Shown here: piece by piece, positions 56,318 to 64,000 of the stretch
Position numbering within the stretch: position 1 is the stretch's first letter
Layout of the letters: each line of letters opens with the position of its first letter
NCBI RefSeq assembly: GCF_003448965.1
Contig: NZ_QRGC01000005.1
Coordinates: 124,001 to 188,000, forward strand
Length of the DNA: 64,000 nucleotides
Source: Oceanicella sp. SM1341
GTDB taxonomy: Bacteria > Pseudomonadota > Alphaproteobacteria > Rhodobacterales > Rhodobacteraceae
Direction: 5' to 3'
Position numbers and translations under genes: made by a program
Notes under the pieces: generated by a model
The model's database searches: none
The model's input: only the letters and a program-made list of their open reading frames with translations
Told to the model about the DNA's origin: nothing

Positions 56318-56749
56318 TCAGTCCGGGCGGCTGTAGCGGGTGACGAGGCGGTAGTCCTTGCGCGGGCCCTCCACCCGCCACTCGCACTGCCAGCGGTCGG
56401 GGTCGGGGCCGAAGACATAGGCCACCTCGTAGCGGTCCGGCGGGCAGAGGTGCAGGGCCTCGGCACGCCGCGCGTCCGCCTCGAAGGCGTGGAAGAAGCG
56501 GCCGTCCTCGAAGTAGACCTGCACCTCGTCCCCGCCGGGAAAGCGGTAGATGTAGCGCCGCGTGGCGCGCATGGTGAGGCCGGCGAGGCTGAGCGTGCCG
56601 TCCTCCTCGTAGAGCAGCCCGCCGGGCACGGGCGAGAAGCTCGCCCGGCCCTCGAAGCGCCCGGTGCGCGCGCTGTCGAGGTCATGCACATGCCGGTCCA
56701 CCCGCCAGTGCCCGAGGAAGCGCGCCGCCGCGCCGGTTGCCTTTTCCAT
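56318..56749 (-). CDS. DUF6314 family protein
   Basis: A 143-residue soluble protein. It begins AARFLGHWRVDRHVHD, then GLLYEEDGTLSL, RATRRYIYRF, VYFEDGRFFHAF and LHLCPPDRYEVAYVF, the pattern I know from DUF6314, a beta-barrel (lipocalin-like) family of unknown role common in Rhodobacterales. The His-Leu-Cys and Asp-Gly-Arg motifs could line a pocket. No signal peptide. It diverges from purB across 48 bp. Confidence 0.8.
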   Translation of the reverse strand: MEKATGAAARFLGHWRVDRHVHDLDSARTGRFEGRASFSPVPGGLLYEEDGTLSLAGLTMRATRRYIYRFPGGDEVQVYFEDGRFFHAFEADARRAEALHLCPPDRYEVAYVFGPDPDRWQCEWRVEGPRKDYRLVTRYSRPD

Positions 56750-56797
56750 GGCGCTTTGCTACCTCGCGGCCAGCCGCATCGCAATCCGGAGAGCCAG

Positions 56798-58096
56798 ATG
56801 ATCCCGCGTTACTCCCGCCCCGACATGGTCGCCATCTGGTCGCCGGAAACCAAGTTCCGCATCTGGTTCGAGATCGAGGCGCATGCCTGCGACGCCCAGG
56901 CCGCCATCGGGGTGATCCCCAAGGCCGCCGCCGAGGCGGTGTGGAAGGCGAAGGACGTCGAGTTCGACATCGCCCGCATCGACGAGATCGAGGCCGTCAC
57001 CAAGCATGACGTGATCGCCTTCCTCACCCATCTCGCCGAGCATGTCGGCGAGGAAGCGCGCTTCGTCCACCAGGGCATGACCTCCTCGGACGTGCTCGAC
57101 ACCTGCTTCAACGTGCAGCTCACCCGCGCCGCCGACATCCTGATCGCCGATCTCGAGGGCCTGCTGGAGGCGCTCAAGCGCCGCGCCTTTGAGCACAAGG
57201 ACACGGTGCGCATCGGCCGCTCGCACGGCATCCACGCCGAGCCGGTCACCATGGGCCTCACCTTCGCGCGCTTCTACGCCGAGATGAAGCGCAACCTGGA
57301 GCGCATGAAGACGGCCCGCGCCGAGATCGCCACCGGCGCCATCTCCGGCGCGGTCGGCACCTTCGCCAACATCGACCCCTCGGTGGAAGAGCACGTGTGC
57401 AAGGCCCTAGGCCTCGCCGTGGAGCCGATCTCCACCCAGGTCATCCCGCGCGACCGCCACGCCGCCTTCTTCGCCGCCATGGGTGTCGTCGCCTCCTCGA
57501 TCGAGAACATCGCCATCGAGGTGCGCCACATGCAGCGCACCGAGGTGCTGGAGGCCGAGGAATTCTTCTCCAAGGGCCAGAAGGGCTCCTCGGCGATGCC
57601 GCACAAGCGCAACCCGGTGCTGACGGAAAACCTCACCGGCCTCGCGCGCCTGGTGCGCATGGCCGTGGTGCCGGCGATGGAGAACGTGGCGCTCTGGCAC
57701 GAGCGCGACATCTCCCATTCCTCCGTCGAGCGCAACATCGGCCCCGACACCACCATCACGCTCGACTTCGCGCTGGCCCGCCTCACCTCGGTGATCGACC
57801 GCCTGGTCGTCTACCCCGACAACATGATGGCGAACCTCAACAAGTTCCGCGGCCTGGTGCACTCGCAGCGCGTGCTGCTCGCCCTCACCCAGAAGGGTGT
57901 GAGCCGCGAGGACGCCTACACCCTCGTGCAGCGCAACGCGATGAAGGTCTGGGAGCAGGGCGCCGATTTCATGACCGAGCTGAAGGGCGATGCGGACGTG
58001 CGCGCCGCCCTCTCCGAGGCGGAGATCGAGGAGAAGTTCGACCTCGGCTACCACACCAAGCACGTCGACACGATCTTCGCCCGCGTCTTCGGCTGA
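56798..58096 (+). CDS. purB: Adenylosuccinate lyase
   Basis: A 432-residue enzyme acting twice in purine synthesis (SAICAR to AICAR, adenylosuccinate to AMP). It starts IPRYSRPDMVAIWS, typical for this subgroup, with HQGMTSSDVLDT, GRSHGIHAEP (catalytic His) and the flexible-loop signature GSSAMPHKRNP (catalytic Ser at 264/265). Length is standard. A strong terminator follows. Confidence 0.96.
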   Translation: MIPRYSRPDMVAIWSPETKFRIWFEIEAHACDAQAAIGVIPKAAAEAVWKAKDVEFDIARIDEIEAVTKHDVIAFLTHLAEHVGEEARFVHQGMTSSDVLDTCFNVQLTRAADILIADLEGLLEALKRRAFEHKDTVRIGRSHGIHAEPVTMGLTFARFYAEMKRNLERMKTARAEIATGAISGAVGTFANIDPSVEEHVCKALGLAVEPISTQVIPRDRHAAFFAAMGVVASSIENIAIEVRHMQRTEVLEAEEFFSKGQKGSSAMPHKRNPVLTENLTGLARLVRMAVVPAMENVALWHERDISHSSVERNIGPDTTITLDFALARLTSVIDRLVVYPDNMMANLNKFRGLVHSQRVLLALTQKGVSREDAYTLVQRNAMKVWEQGADFMTELKGDADVRAALSEAEIEEKFDLGYHTKHVDTIFARVFG

Positions 58097-58151
58097 GCCT
58101 TGCACCCGGGCCCGGGCCGGGCACCGGAAACCGCGCAGCGGTGACACGCCC

Positions 58152-58186
58152 GGGCGGGGGCTCGATGCCCCCGCCCAGGCGTTTTT
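58152..58186 (+). terminator. Rho-independent terminator after purB
   Basis: GGGCGGGGGC / GCCCCCGCCC, perfect 10-bp arms with loop TCGAT, followed by AGGCG and TTTTT (58182-58186). It is the clearest intrinsic terminator in the window. Confidence 0.85.
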
Positions 58187-58261
58187 CGTCCCGCGCCCCG
58201 GTCGACATCCCGCCCCCGCCCGTGCGAGGCTGCCCCTCTACCGCCACCACGGGAGGGGGAG

Positions 58262-59152
58262 ATGGACCACCGCGCCCTCGTCGCATCGCTCACGCCGCAG
58301 GAGCGTGCCCGGCTCACCGAGACGTCAGACCGCGCCGGCCTCGCCCGGCTGGCGCTGCATGCCGGGGCCATCGCCGGGCTCGGCACGCTCATCGGGCTGC
58401 GGGTGCCGCTCTGGCCGCTGCTGATGCTGCCGCAGGGCGTGCTCATCGTCTTCCTCTTCAGCCTGCTGCATGAGACCACCCATCGCACGCCCTTCCGCAG
58501 CCGCTGGCTGAACGACACGGTGGCGCGCGCCTGCGGCTGGCTGCTGCTGCTGCCGCCCGAGTGGTTCCGCTACTTCCATCTCGCGCATCACCGCTTCACG
58601 CAGGACCCGGAAAACGACCCCGAGCTGGCCGAGCCGAAACCCGCCACCCCCGCCGCCTGGGCGCTGCATGTCTCAGGCCTGCCCACCTGGGCCCGCGCCG
58701 TCCGCCTGCTCCTGCGCAATGCCGCCGGCCGGTGCGACGACCCTTACGTGCCCGCCCGCGCCCTGCCCCGCATCCGGCGCGAGGCACGGCTGATGCTGGC
58801 GGGCTACGCGCTCGCCGCCCTGCTCCCGGCCCTTGCGGGCTCCGCGCTGCTGCTCTGGGCCTGGGCGGTGCCGGCGCTGCTGGGCCAGCCCTTCCTGCGC
58901 CTCTACCTGCTCGCCGAGCATGGCCGCTGCGCGTATGTGGCCAACATGCTCGAGAACACCCGCACCACCTACACCACCCGGGCCGTGCGCCTGCTGGCCT
59001 GGAACATGCCCTTCCATGCCGAGCACCACGCCTACCCTTCCGTGCCCTTCCACAAGCTGCCGGAGTTCAACCGCATCATCGCCTCCCGCCTGCGCGTCAC
59101 CGAGCGGGGCTATGCCCGCTTCACCGCCGGCTACCTCGCCTCGCTGCGCTGA
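58262..59152 (+). CDS. Membrane fatty acid desaturase
   Basis: A 296-residue integral membrane di-iron enzyme of the fatty acid desaturase family. Three His boxes are visible: HETTH near residue 70, HLAHH near 107 and HAEHH near 255, with hydrophobic segments between them. The group includes fatty acid desaturases, carotenoid-type and alkane hydroxylase relatives; the substrate is unclear. GGAGGGGGAG lies directly before the start. It is followed 132 bp downstream by the Rieske oxygenase gene on the same strand. Confidence 0.85.
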   Translation: MDHRALVASLTPQERARLTETSDRAGLARLALHAGAIAGLGTLIGLRVPLWPLLMLPQGVLIVFLFSLLHETTHRTPFRSRWLNDTVARACGWLLLLPPEWFRYFHLAHHRFTQDPENDPELAEPKPATPAAWALHVSGLPTWARAVRLLLRNAAGRCDDPYVPARALPRIRREARLMLAGYALAALLPALAGSALLLWAWAVPALLGQPFLRLYLLAEHGRCAYVANMLENTRTTYTTRAVRLLAWNMPFHAEHHAYPSVPFHKLPEFNRIIASRLRVTERGYARFTAGYLASLR

Positions 59153-59284
59153 GGGCGCCGAATACTGCGGGGGTCGGTGAAAACCTGACCCTCCGATCAA
59201 ATATTCATCGCCCGAAAACTTCGCCTTGCACCGCAAAGCAATTTCAATAGCGTGACGGGACACGGGTTTTTCGGAGCGCTGATC

Positions 59285-60349
59285 ATGATGCTTGGGAATG
59301 ACGCCGCCTGGTCGCTGCCTGCCACGGCCTACACCGACCCCGCCCGGTTCGAGACCGAGCGCCGGATGATCTTCGAGACGAACTGGTTGCTGTTCTCCTG
59401 GTCCGCGCGGCTGCCCGAGCCGGGAGATTACGTCACCGGCACGCTGGCCGGGCACAATCTCTTCATCATGCGCGGCGACGACGGCGTGGTGCGCGCCTTC
59501 CACAACGTCTGCCGCCACCGCGCGGCCGAGCTGGTGCGCGGCGAGAGCGGGCATTGCGGCGGGCTCGTCACCTGTCCCTACCACTCCTGGGGCTACCTGC
59601 GTGACGGGCGGCTGCACCGGGCGGTGAACTTCGGCCCCGAGACCGTGTTCGACCCCACCGAGTGGGGCCTGATGCAGGCCGATTGCGAGGAATGGCGCGG
59701 CCTCGTCTTCGTGCGCATCGCCCGCGGCGGGCCGAGCGTCACCGAATGGCTCGGCCCGGTGGCCGATTTCGCCGCTCCCTTCCCGCTCGAGAAGCAGCAC
59801 TACTTCTCGAAGAAGGAGCGCGTGGTCGACGTCGACTGGAAGATCTACGGCGAGAACTATCTCGAGTGCTACCACTGCCGGGCCATGCACCCCGGCCTGT
59901 GCTCCACCCTCGACATCGACCGCTACCAGATCGACGTCCACGAGCGCGACAGGTTCTTCCACCTGCACGCCCCCGCCCGCAGCCCCGACGCCACGCAGGG
60001 CACCTATCTCTACCGCTTCCCGTTCCTGATGCTGAACCTCTACGACTGGGGCTCCTCCATCGCCACGGTGGAGCCGCTGGGCCCGGGCCGCATCCGCCAC
60101 ATCAACTGGTATTTCTTCGAGGACATCTCGCCCGAGAAGGAAGAGGAAAACCGCCGCTCCGCCGCCTGGTCGGCCGAGATCATCACCGAGGATCTCGAGG
60201 TCATCACCGCCGTGCAGCGCAACATGAACGCCGGAATGTTCCGCCAGGCGCCGCTGTCGCGGGCCGAGGAATACGCCGTGATCGCCTTCGACCGGATGTG
60301 CGAGGAGGCGATCTCGCCGCCCGATCCGCTGGTTGTCGCCGCCGAGTAG
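59285..60349 (+). CDS. Rieske non-heme iron oxygenase, alpha subunit
   Basis: A 354-residue oxygenase. The Rieske [2Fe-2S] site is Cys76/His78 and Cys97/His100 (CRHR, CPYHSW). The mononuclear iron site shows His197 and His202 in ENYLECYHCRAMHP, with the third ligand Asp in TEDLEVI. The sequence style is that of the GbcA/CntA group, acting on betaines, carnitine or similar amines, rather than of two-subunit aromatic dioxygenases. The start at 59285 is chosen for GGAG 8 nt upstream; a GTG at 59252 is possible. No reductase or beta subunit gene is adjacent. Confidence 0.87.
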   Translation: MMLGNDAAWSLPATAYTDPARFETERRMIFETNWLLFSWSARLPEPGDYVTGTLAGHNLFIMRGDDGVVRAFHNVCRHRAAELVRGESGHCGGLVTCPYHSWGYLRDGRLHRAVNFGPETVFDPTEWGLMQADCEEWRGLVFVRIARGGPSVTEWLGPVADFAAPFPLEKQHYFSKKERVVDVDWKIYGENYLECYHCRAMHPGLCSTLDIDRYQIDVHERDRFFHLHAPARSPDATQGTYLYRFPFLMLNLYDWGSSIATVEPLGPGRIRHINWYFFEDISPEKEEENRRSAAWSAEIITEDLEVITAVQRNMNAGMFRQAPLSRAEEYAVIAFDRMCEEAISPPDPLVVAAE

Positions 60350-60632
60350 CGTGGCGCGCCACGCCCGCGGCCTGTCCGCGCCGGGCTGCTGCAGCGCAGC
60401 GCCGGCGGCGGGGCTTTCCCTGTCGCCGAAATCTGGCCCGACGGGGCGATTCGGGGTATCCTCGCAGGGTTTCGCCGGCGCGCAGGCCGGGCCGCGGCGC
60501 GGGCGGAACGGCAGGGTCCGCGGTCCCTTCCCTGTTTCGGCGGAAGGCCCGGGCAGCAGTTCAGGATGATATCGGCAAAGCCCGCACCCCGCCCCCGGGC
60601 GGGGGAGACGGGCAAGGGGAGGAGCCCGTGTC

Positions 60633-61439
60633 ATGGAGCTGAGAACCGGCTGGCTGATCGCCGCGCTGGTGGCGCTCGGCGCTGCCGCACCGATGATCTG
60701 GCCCGGAGGGCCCTGCGGCTGGACCGAGCGCATCACCGGCTCGGGCTGCCTCTCGGAGACCCGCATCGACGGCTTGCGCCTCGCCGCGCTCGATCCGGTC
60801 GCCGCCACGCCCGGCGGGCTGGCCATTGCCGGGCTCCTGGACGAGCCGGTGCTGCTGCGCTACGACCCCGCCACCCGCCGCGTGACCGAGCGCGTGTCGC
60901 TGCCGATGGGCCCCGGGCGCCCCGAGGGGCTGCTGCCGCGCGAGGACGGCACGCTGGTGGTGACCTGCACCGCGGGCGCGCCCTGCGCCGAGGGCGGGCA
61001 TTCGGCGGTCGAGGTGCCCGTCGGCACGGCGCCCGTGGCCCGGTCGATCCCGGCGCCGGGCCCGGCGGAGCGGCGCGCCCGGCACGACGGGGTCGAGACC
61101 GCGGACGGCGGCCGGGCCGCCTGGCGGGGCGACGGACGGCAGATCCGCCTGCTCGATGCCGGCGGCGCCGAAACCGGCCGCATCGACCTTCCCGGCCGCC
61201 CCGGCGCCGCACGCTGGCTGGTGGCGGACCCCGGAAGCGAACGGCTGGCCGCGGTTTCCGCCCATGGCTACGGGCGCTCGGTGGTGCATGTGCTTTCGCC
61301 GGCGAAACAGGTCGTGCTCCGGCGCTTCGAGGTGGCCGGAGGGCGCCCGCACGTGGTCTGGCTCGACGGCGACCTGCTGCTGGTCACCGAGGCCAGGCAG
61401 GGGCCCGCCACCGTGCTGCGCCGCTTCGCCGTGCCCTGA
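60633..61439 (+). CDS. Membrane-anchored or secreted hypothetical protein with beta-propeller-like repeats
   Basis: A 268-residue protein. Residues about 5-22 are hydrophobic (signal peptide or anchor). Two Cys-containing stretches follow (GGPCGWTERITGSGC, TCTAGAPC), then short beta-rich repeats with Arg/Asp turns (PVLLRYDPATRRVTERV, IRLLDAGGAETGRIDLPG, VVHVLSPAKQVVLRRFEV) resembling blades of a propeller. I do not recognise a family. AAGGGGAGGA precedes the start. It stands alone, after a 283-bp gap in which I see no gene. Confidence 0.65.
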   Translation: MELRTGWLIAALVALGAAAPMIWPGGPCGWTERITGSGCLSETRIDGLRLAALDPVAATPGGLAIAGLLDEPVLLRYDPATRRVTERVSLPMGPGRPEGLLPREDGTLVVTCTAGAPCAEGGHSAVEVPVGTAPVARSIPAPGPAERRARHDGVETADGGRAAWRGDGRQIRLLDAGGAETGRIDLPGRPGAARWLVADPGSERLAAVSAHGYGRSVVHVLSPAKQVVLRRFEVAGGRPHVVWLDGDLLLVTEARQGPATVLRRFAVP

Positions 61440-61550
61440 ACGGGCCGGCACCGCACGGGCGCGCCACCCGGGAAGCGGCGGAAGCCCGGCTTCCGGAGCC
61501 GCTCGCCCCGTCGCGGCGCGGCGGCATGTCTCGGGGCCCCGGCCGGGCGC

Positions 61551-62138
61551 TCAGCCCTTCGGGCCGGTGCGCAGCCCGTCGACGAAGACATCGAGCAGGC
61601 GCAGCACCGTGGGCTGCCAGCCCGGCTGGTCACGCGTGTAGCACATGCCGATCAGCGCGCGGATGACGTCTTCCGCGGAGACATCGTCGCGGATGGCGCC
61701 GGAGGCCACGGCCCGGGCCATCAGCCGTTCCACCGCGCCGCGGGTGCGGCTGGTGGTTTCGGCGAAGAACGGGTCGGTGCTGTCCACCGCGGGGGCGAGG
61801 GCGGCGAGCATGCCCTTCTTGGTGGCCACCATCCCCACCGCCGCGTGCAGCCACAGGCGCAGCGCCTCCACCGGGTCTGCCGCCGAGGAGGTGGCCCCGG
61901 CCAGCGCTTCCAGCTCGTCCACCTCGTGGGCATAGACGTCGCGGAACAGCGCCTCGCGCGTGGGGAAGTGGCGGTAGAGCGTGCCGATGCCCACGCCGGC
62001 CGTCCGCGCCACCGCCTCCAGGCTCGCCTCCGGCCCGCCGGCGCTGAACACGTCACGCGCCGCGCGCAGCAGCTTCTCGCGGTTGCGCAGCGAGTCCGCG
62101 CGGGGCTTGCGGCTTGTTTTCTGCTCGGCCTGTCCCAT
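61551..62138 (-). CDS. TetR family transcriptional regulator
   Basis: A 195-residue repressor. The N-terminal helix-turn-helix (about 20-65) reads REKLLRAARDVFSAGGPEASLEAVARTAGVGIGTLYRHFPTREALFRDVYAHE, given here in the usual order of helices, and the C-terminal domain with SALIGMCYTRDQPGWQPTVLRLL-like helices would bind an inducer. The start at 62138 has GGAGACC upstream. It diverges from the molybdenum hydroxylase operon, and a perfect 7-bp inverted repeat lies between the two. Confidence 0.88.
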   Translation of the reverse strand: MGQAEQKTSRKPRADSLRNREKLLRAARDVFSAGGPEASLEAVARTAGVGIGTLYRHFPTREALFRDVYAHEVDELEALAGATSSAADPVEALRLWLHAAVGMVATKKGMLAALAPAVDSTDPFFAETTSRTRGAVERLMARAVASGAIRDDVSAEDVIRALIGMCYTRDQPGWQPTVLRLLDVFVDGLRTGPKG

Positions 62139-62170
62139 TCTTCGATCAGGTCTCCTTTTACCCTTGATAA

Positions 62171-62187
62171 ACGGAGGCACCCTCCGT
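62171..62187. promoter_or_regulatory. Candidate TetR operator
   Basis: ACGGAGG-CAC-CCTCCGT is a perfect 17-bp palindrome with a 3-bp spacer, 33 bp before the TetR gene start and 146 bp before the hydroxylase operon. Palindromes of 15-17 bp in the divergent region are typical TetR-family operators. Confidence 0.65.
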
Positions 62188-62332
62188 ATAACATGTCCAC
62201 GTGCCGGATGCGACTCCGCCCATGCAGAGGATCGCACGTTCCGGTCACCAGACGAAAGCGCCCGCGGCACATGCCGCGCAACCTCTCTCCGGCGTCGACC
62301 CACACCTGATATATATACCGATCGGAGCATTC

Positions 62333-62854
62333 ATGACTCTGTCCATCAGCCTCACGGTCAACGGGGTCCGGCAGGATCTCGCCATCGACGACCCGCGCGT
62401 GACCCTGCTCGACCTCCTGCGCGACCGGCTCACCCTCACCGGAACCAAGAAGGGCTGCGACCGCGGCCAGTGCGGTGCCTGCACGGTGCTCGTGGACGGC
62501 CGCCGCGTGAATTCCTGCCTCTCGCTGGCGCTCAGCCTCGACGGCGCGGAGGTGCTCACCATCGAGGGCCTTGCGAAAGGCGACGCGCTCGACCCCGTGC
62601 AGCAGGCCTTCATCGCCCATGACGGCTTCCAGTGCGGCTTCTGCACCCCCGGCCAGATCATGAGCGCCGTGGGCCTGCTGAACGAGGGCGAGACCGGCGA
62701 CGACCCCGAGCGCATCCGCGAGGGGATGAGCGGCAACCTGTGCCGCTGCGGCGCCTATGCCGGCATCGCCGAGGCGGTGAGCACCGCCCGCCGCCTGCGT
62801 GACGAGACCGCGCGCCCCCTGCGTGACGAGGACGAAACCCGGAGGATCGCATGA
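62333..62854 (+). CDS. Molybdenum hydroxylase 2Fe-2S subunit (xanthine dehydrogenase family, PaoA/YagT-like)
   Basis: A 173-residue iron-sulfur subunit. The plant-ferredoxin-type cluster uses Cys42, Cys47, Cys50 and Cys62 (GCDRGQCGAC), the second cluster Cys101, Cys104, Cys137 and Cys139 (QCGFCTPG, LCRCG). There is no Tat signal, unlike E. coli PaoA, so the enzyme should be cytoplasmic. The start at 62333 begins the ferredoxin fold. A TATATATA stretch about 20 bp upstream may be part of the promoter. It overlaps the next gene as ATGA. Confidence 0.9.
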   Translation: MTLSISLTVNGVRQDLAIDDPRVTLLDLLRDRLTLTGTKKGCDRGQCGACTVLVDGRRVNSCLSLALSLDGAEVLTIEGLAKGDALDPVQQAFIAHDGFQCGFCTPGQIMSAVGLLNEGETGDDPERIREGMSGNLCRCGAYAGIAEAVSTARRLRDETARPLRDEDETRRIA

Positions 62855-63909
62855 ACCTGTTCGACTACGTGCGCCCGGCCTCGGTGGCCGAGGCGGTGGC
62901 CGCCGCCACCGAACCCGGCGCGGCCTATCTCGCCGCCGGCACCAACCTGCTCGACCTCATGAAGCTCGGCGCGGCGCGCCCGCAGCGGCTGGTGGACATC
63001 ACCCGCCTGCCCGGGCTCGACACCATCGAGGCGCTGGAGGACGGCGGCTACCGCGTGGGCGCCATGGTGCGCAACGCCGATCTCGCCCGGCACCCCGGCT
63101 TTGCCGCCGCCTTCCCGGCGGTGGCGGAGGCGCTGCTCTCCGGCGCCTCGGCCCAGCTGCGCAACATGGCCACCGTGGGCGGAAACCTGATGCAGCAGAC
63201 CCGCTGCGCCTATTTCCACGACACCGCCGCCGCCTGCAACCGCCGCGCCCCCGGCACCGGCTGCGACGCCGCGGGCGGCGAGAACCGCACCCATGCCGTG
63301 CTGGGCTGGAGCCCGTCCTGCATCGCCACCCACCCGTCGGACTTCTGTGTCGCCCTCGCGGCCCTCGACGCGATGGTGGAGATCGAGGGCCCGTTCGGCC
63401 GCCGCAAGCTGGCGCTGGAGGAGTTTCACCTGCTGCCCGGCACCACGCCGGAGCGCACCACGGTGCTGGCGCCGGGCGAGATGGTGACGGCGCTGCTGCT
63501 GCCGCCCGCCGCCGCCGGCTTCCGCGCCAATGCCCGCTACCTCAAGCTGCGTGAGCGCACCTCCTTTGCCTTCGCGCTGGTCTCCGCCGCGGCGGCGCTA
63601 CAGCTGTCGGGCGGGCGCATCACCGCCGCGCGCATCGCCATGGGCGGCGTGGCGGCGAAGCCCTGGCGCGCCCGCGCCGCGGAGGAGGTGCTGGAGGGCG
63701 AGGCGCCCGAGCGCGCCGCCTTCGAGCGCGCCGCCGAGGCCGCCCTCTCCGAAGCCGCCCCCTCGGGCGACAATGCCTTCAAGATCGCGCTTGCGAAGCG
63801 GGTGGTCACCCGGGCGCTGAGCATGGCCGCCGCCGGCACGCCCGCGCGGATGCCCGCCCTGCCCGGCTCCGCCTTCGCGACAGACAACGGGAGTTCCGCC
63901 GATGAATGA
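62851..63909 (+). CDS. Molybdenum hydroxylase FAD-binding subunit (PaoB/YagS-like)
   Basis: A 352-residue flavin subunit. FAD site segments are LAAGTNLLDLMK near residue 28 and the ATVGGNLMQQTRCAYF segment near 107. It also carries Cys119, Cys129, Cys138 and Cys157 in the region CNRRAPGTGCDA, the insertion that in PaoB and 4-hydroxybenzoyl-CoA reductase holds an extra [4Fe-4S] cluster. This groups it with the YagS branch, acting on aldehydes or similar. It overlaps the third subunit gene by 8 bp. Confidence 0.9.
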   Translation: MNLFDYVRPASVAEAVAAATEPGAAYLAAGTNLLDLMKLGAARPQRLVDITRLPGLDTIEALEDGGYRVGAMVRNADLARHPGFAAAFPAVAEALLSGASAQLRNMATVGGNLMQQTRCAYFHDTAAACNRRAPGTGCDAAGGENRTHAVLGWSPSCIATHPSDFCVALAALDAMVEIEGPFGRRKLALEEFHLLPGTTPERTTVLAPGEMVTALLLPPAAAGFRANARYLKLRERTSFAFALVSAAAALQLSGGRITAARIAMGGVAAKPWRARAAEEVLEGEAPERAAFERAAEAALSEAAPSGDNAFKIALAKRVVTRALSMAAAGTPARMPALPGSAFATDNGSSADE

Positions 63910-64000
63910 GCCCCTTCCCTATCCCGCCGCCCCGGTGCGGCACGGCTCGAACAGCGGCCAGCCGATGACCCGCCGCGACGGCCGCCTGAAGGTGACCGGC
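63902..64000 (+). CDS. Molybdenum hydroxylase large subunit, N-terminus only (PaoC/YagR-like)
   Basis: Thirty-three codons are visible before the window ends. They contain the start of the molybdopterin-binding subunit (GQPMTRRDGRLKVTG, where family members read RxDGxxKVTG). Its place after the Fe-S and FAD subunits and the 8-bp overlap support the call. The catalytic part lies outside the window. Confidence 0.85.
   Translation, partial: MNEPLPYPAAPVRHGSNSGQPMTRRDGRLKVTG

Noticed and set aside
56318-56830. RYSRPD at the C-terminus of the DUF6314 protein and at the N-terminus of PurB
   Set aside because: The coding DNA differs between the two and they are on opposite strands 480 bp apart, so the likeness is taken as chance.

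Overview
The window is very GC-rich (about 70% or more) and carries alphaproteobacterial, most likely Rhodobacterales-type, gene content. Supporting this are a gene-transfer-agent-type holin domain, a DUF2083 short-chain-acyl-CoA regulator, an intracellular PhaZ-type PHB depolymerase, a DUF6314 protein, an EttA, and a complete C-P lyase cluster in the layout seen in marine alphaproteobacteria. Nothing looks like a plasmid backbone, prophage structural cluster, insertion sequence or CRISPR array. It reads as a chromosomal segment dominated by ABC importers, carbon/phosphorus scavenging genes and scattered housekeeping genes.

Layout. 1-6560: the end of a PotD-type binding protein gene, two PotB/PotC-type permeases, an Asp/Glu racemase-type gene, a sugar isomerase-like gene and a small conserved protein. 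7027-14680: a cytoplasmic alkaline-phosphatase-superfamily enzyme diverging from a dipeptide-type importer (binding protein, two ATPases, two permeases). 14781-17404: a methyltransferase, PHB depolymerase and a glutathione S-transferase. 17673-29933: the phosphonate locus, with phnGHIJKLNM on the minus strand and phnF, phnC, phnD, phnE1 (frameshifted), phnE2 and an acetyltransferase on the plus strand, flanked by an IclR regulator. 30865-35644: DUF1330, nadD, ettA, a degenerate M48-like membrane protein, a gene broken by an amber codon, tRNA-Leu(CAA) and glyoxalase I. 35800-43652: a lipoprotein with a poly-G frameshift, acs, and a branched-chain-amino-acid-type importer (livFGMHK). 43863-50133: a DUF2083 regulator, a lone receiver protein, a small membrane protein, an SSS-histidine kinase and miaA. 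50303-53700: a holin/GH108 endolysin fusion and the divergent pobA/AraC regulator pair. 54123-64000: a class III aminotransferase, DUF6314, purB, a fatty acid desaturase, a Rieske oxygenase, a secreted-type hypothetical, a TetR regulator and the start of a three-subunit molybdenum hydroxylase operon that runs off the window.

How the genes work together. The phn genes form a complete uptake and C-P bond cleavage route for organophosphonates under a PhnF repressor, although one of the two permeases is broken. acs, the DUF2083 regulator, PhaZ and the SSS-kinase/receiver pair suggest a short-chain acyl/acetate/PHB control region. A TGC-N3-GCA type motif is shared between the phaZ and DUF2083-regulator promoters. 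All four binding-protein genes are followed at once by a strong GC hairpin, a likely common device for making more binding protein than permease.

The non-coding stretches are the least ordinary part: two minisatellites (10 x 13 bp and 5 x 26 bp), an approximately 100-bp dispersed repeat, and decayed copies of a gene's own 3' end. I did not find a clearly new multi-gene system. The best leads are the holin-endolysin fusion, a reading frame bridging dppD and dppF by ATGA overlaps at both ends, the broken genes and the repeats.
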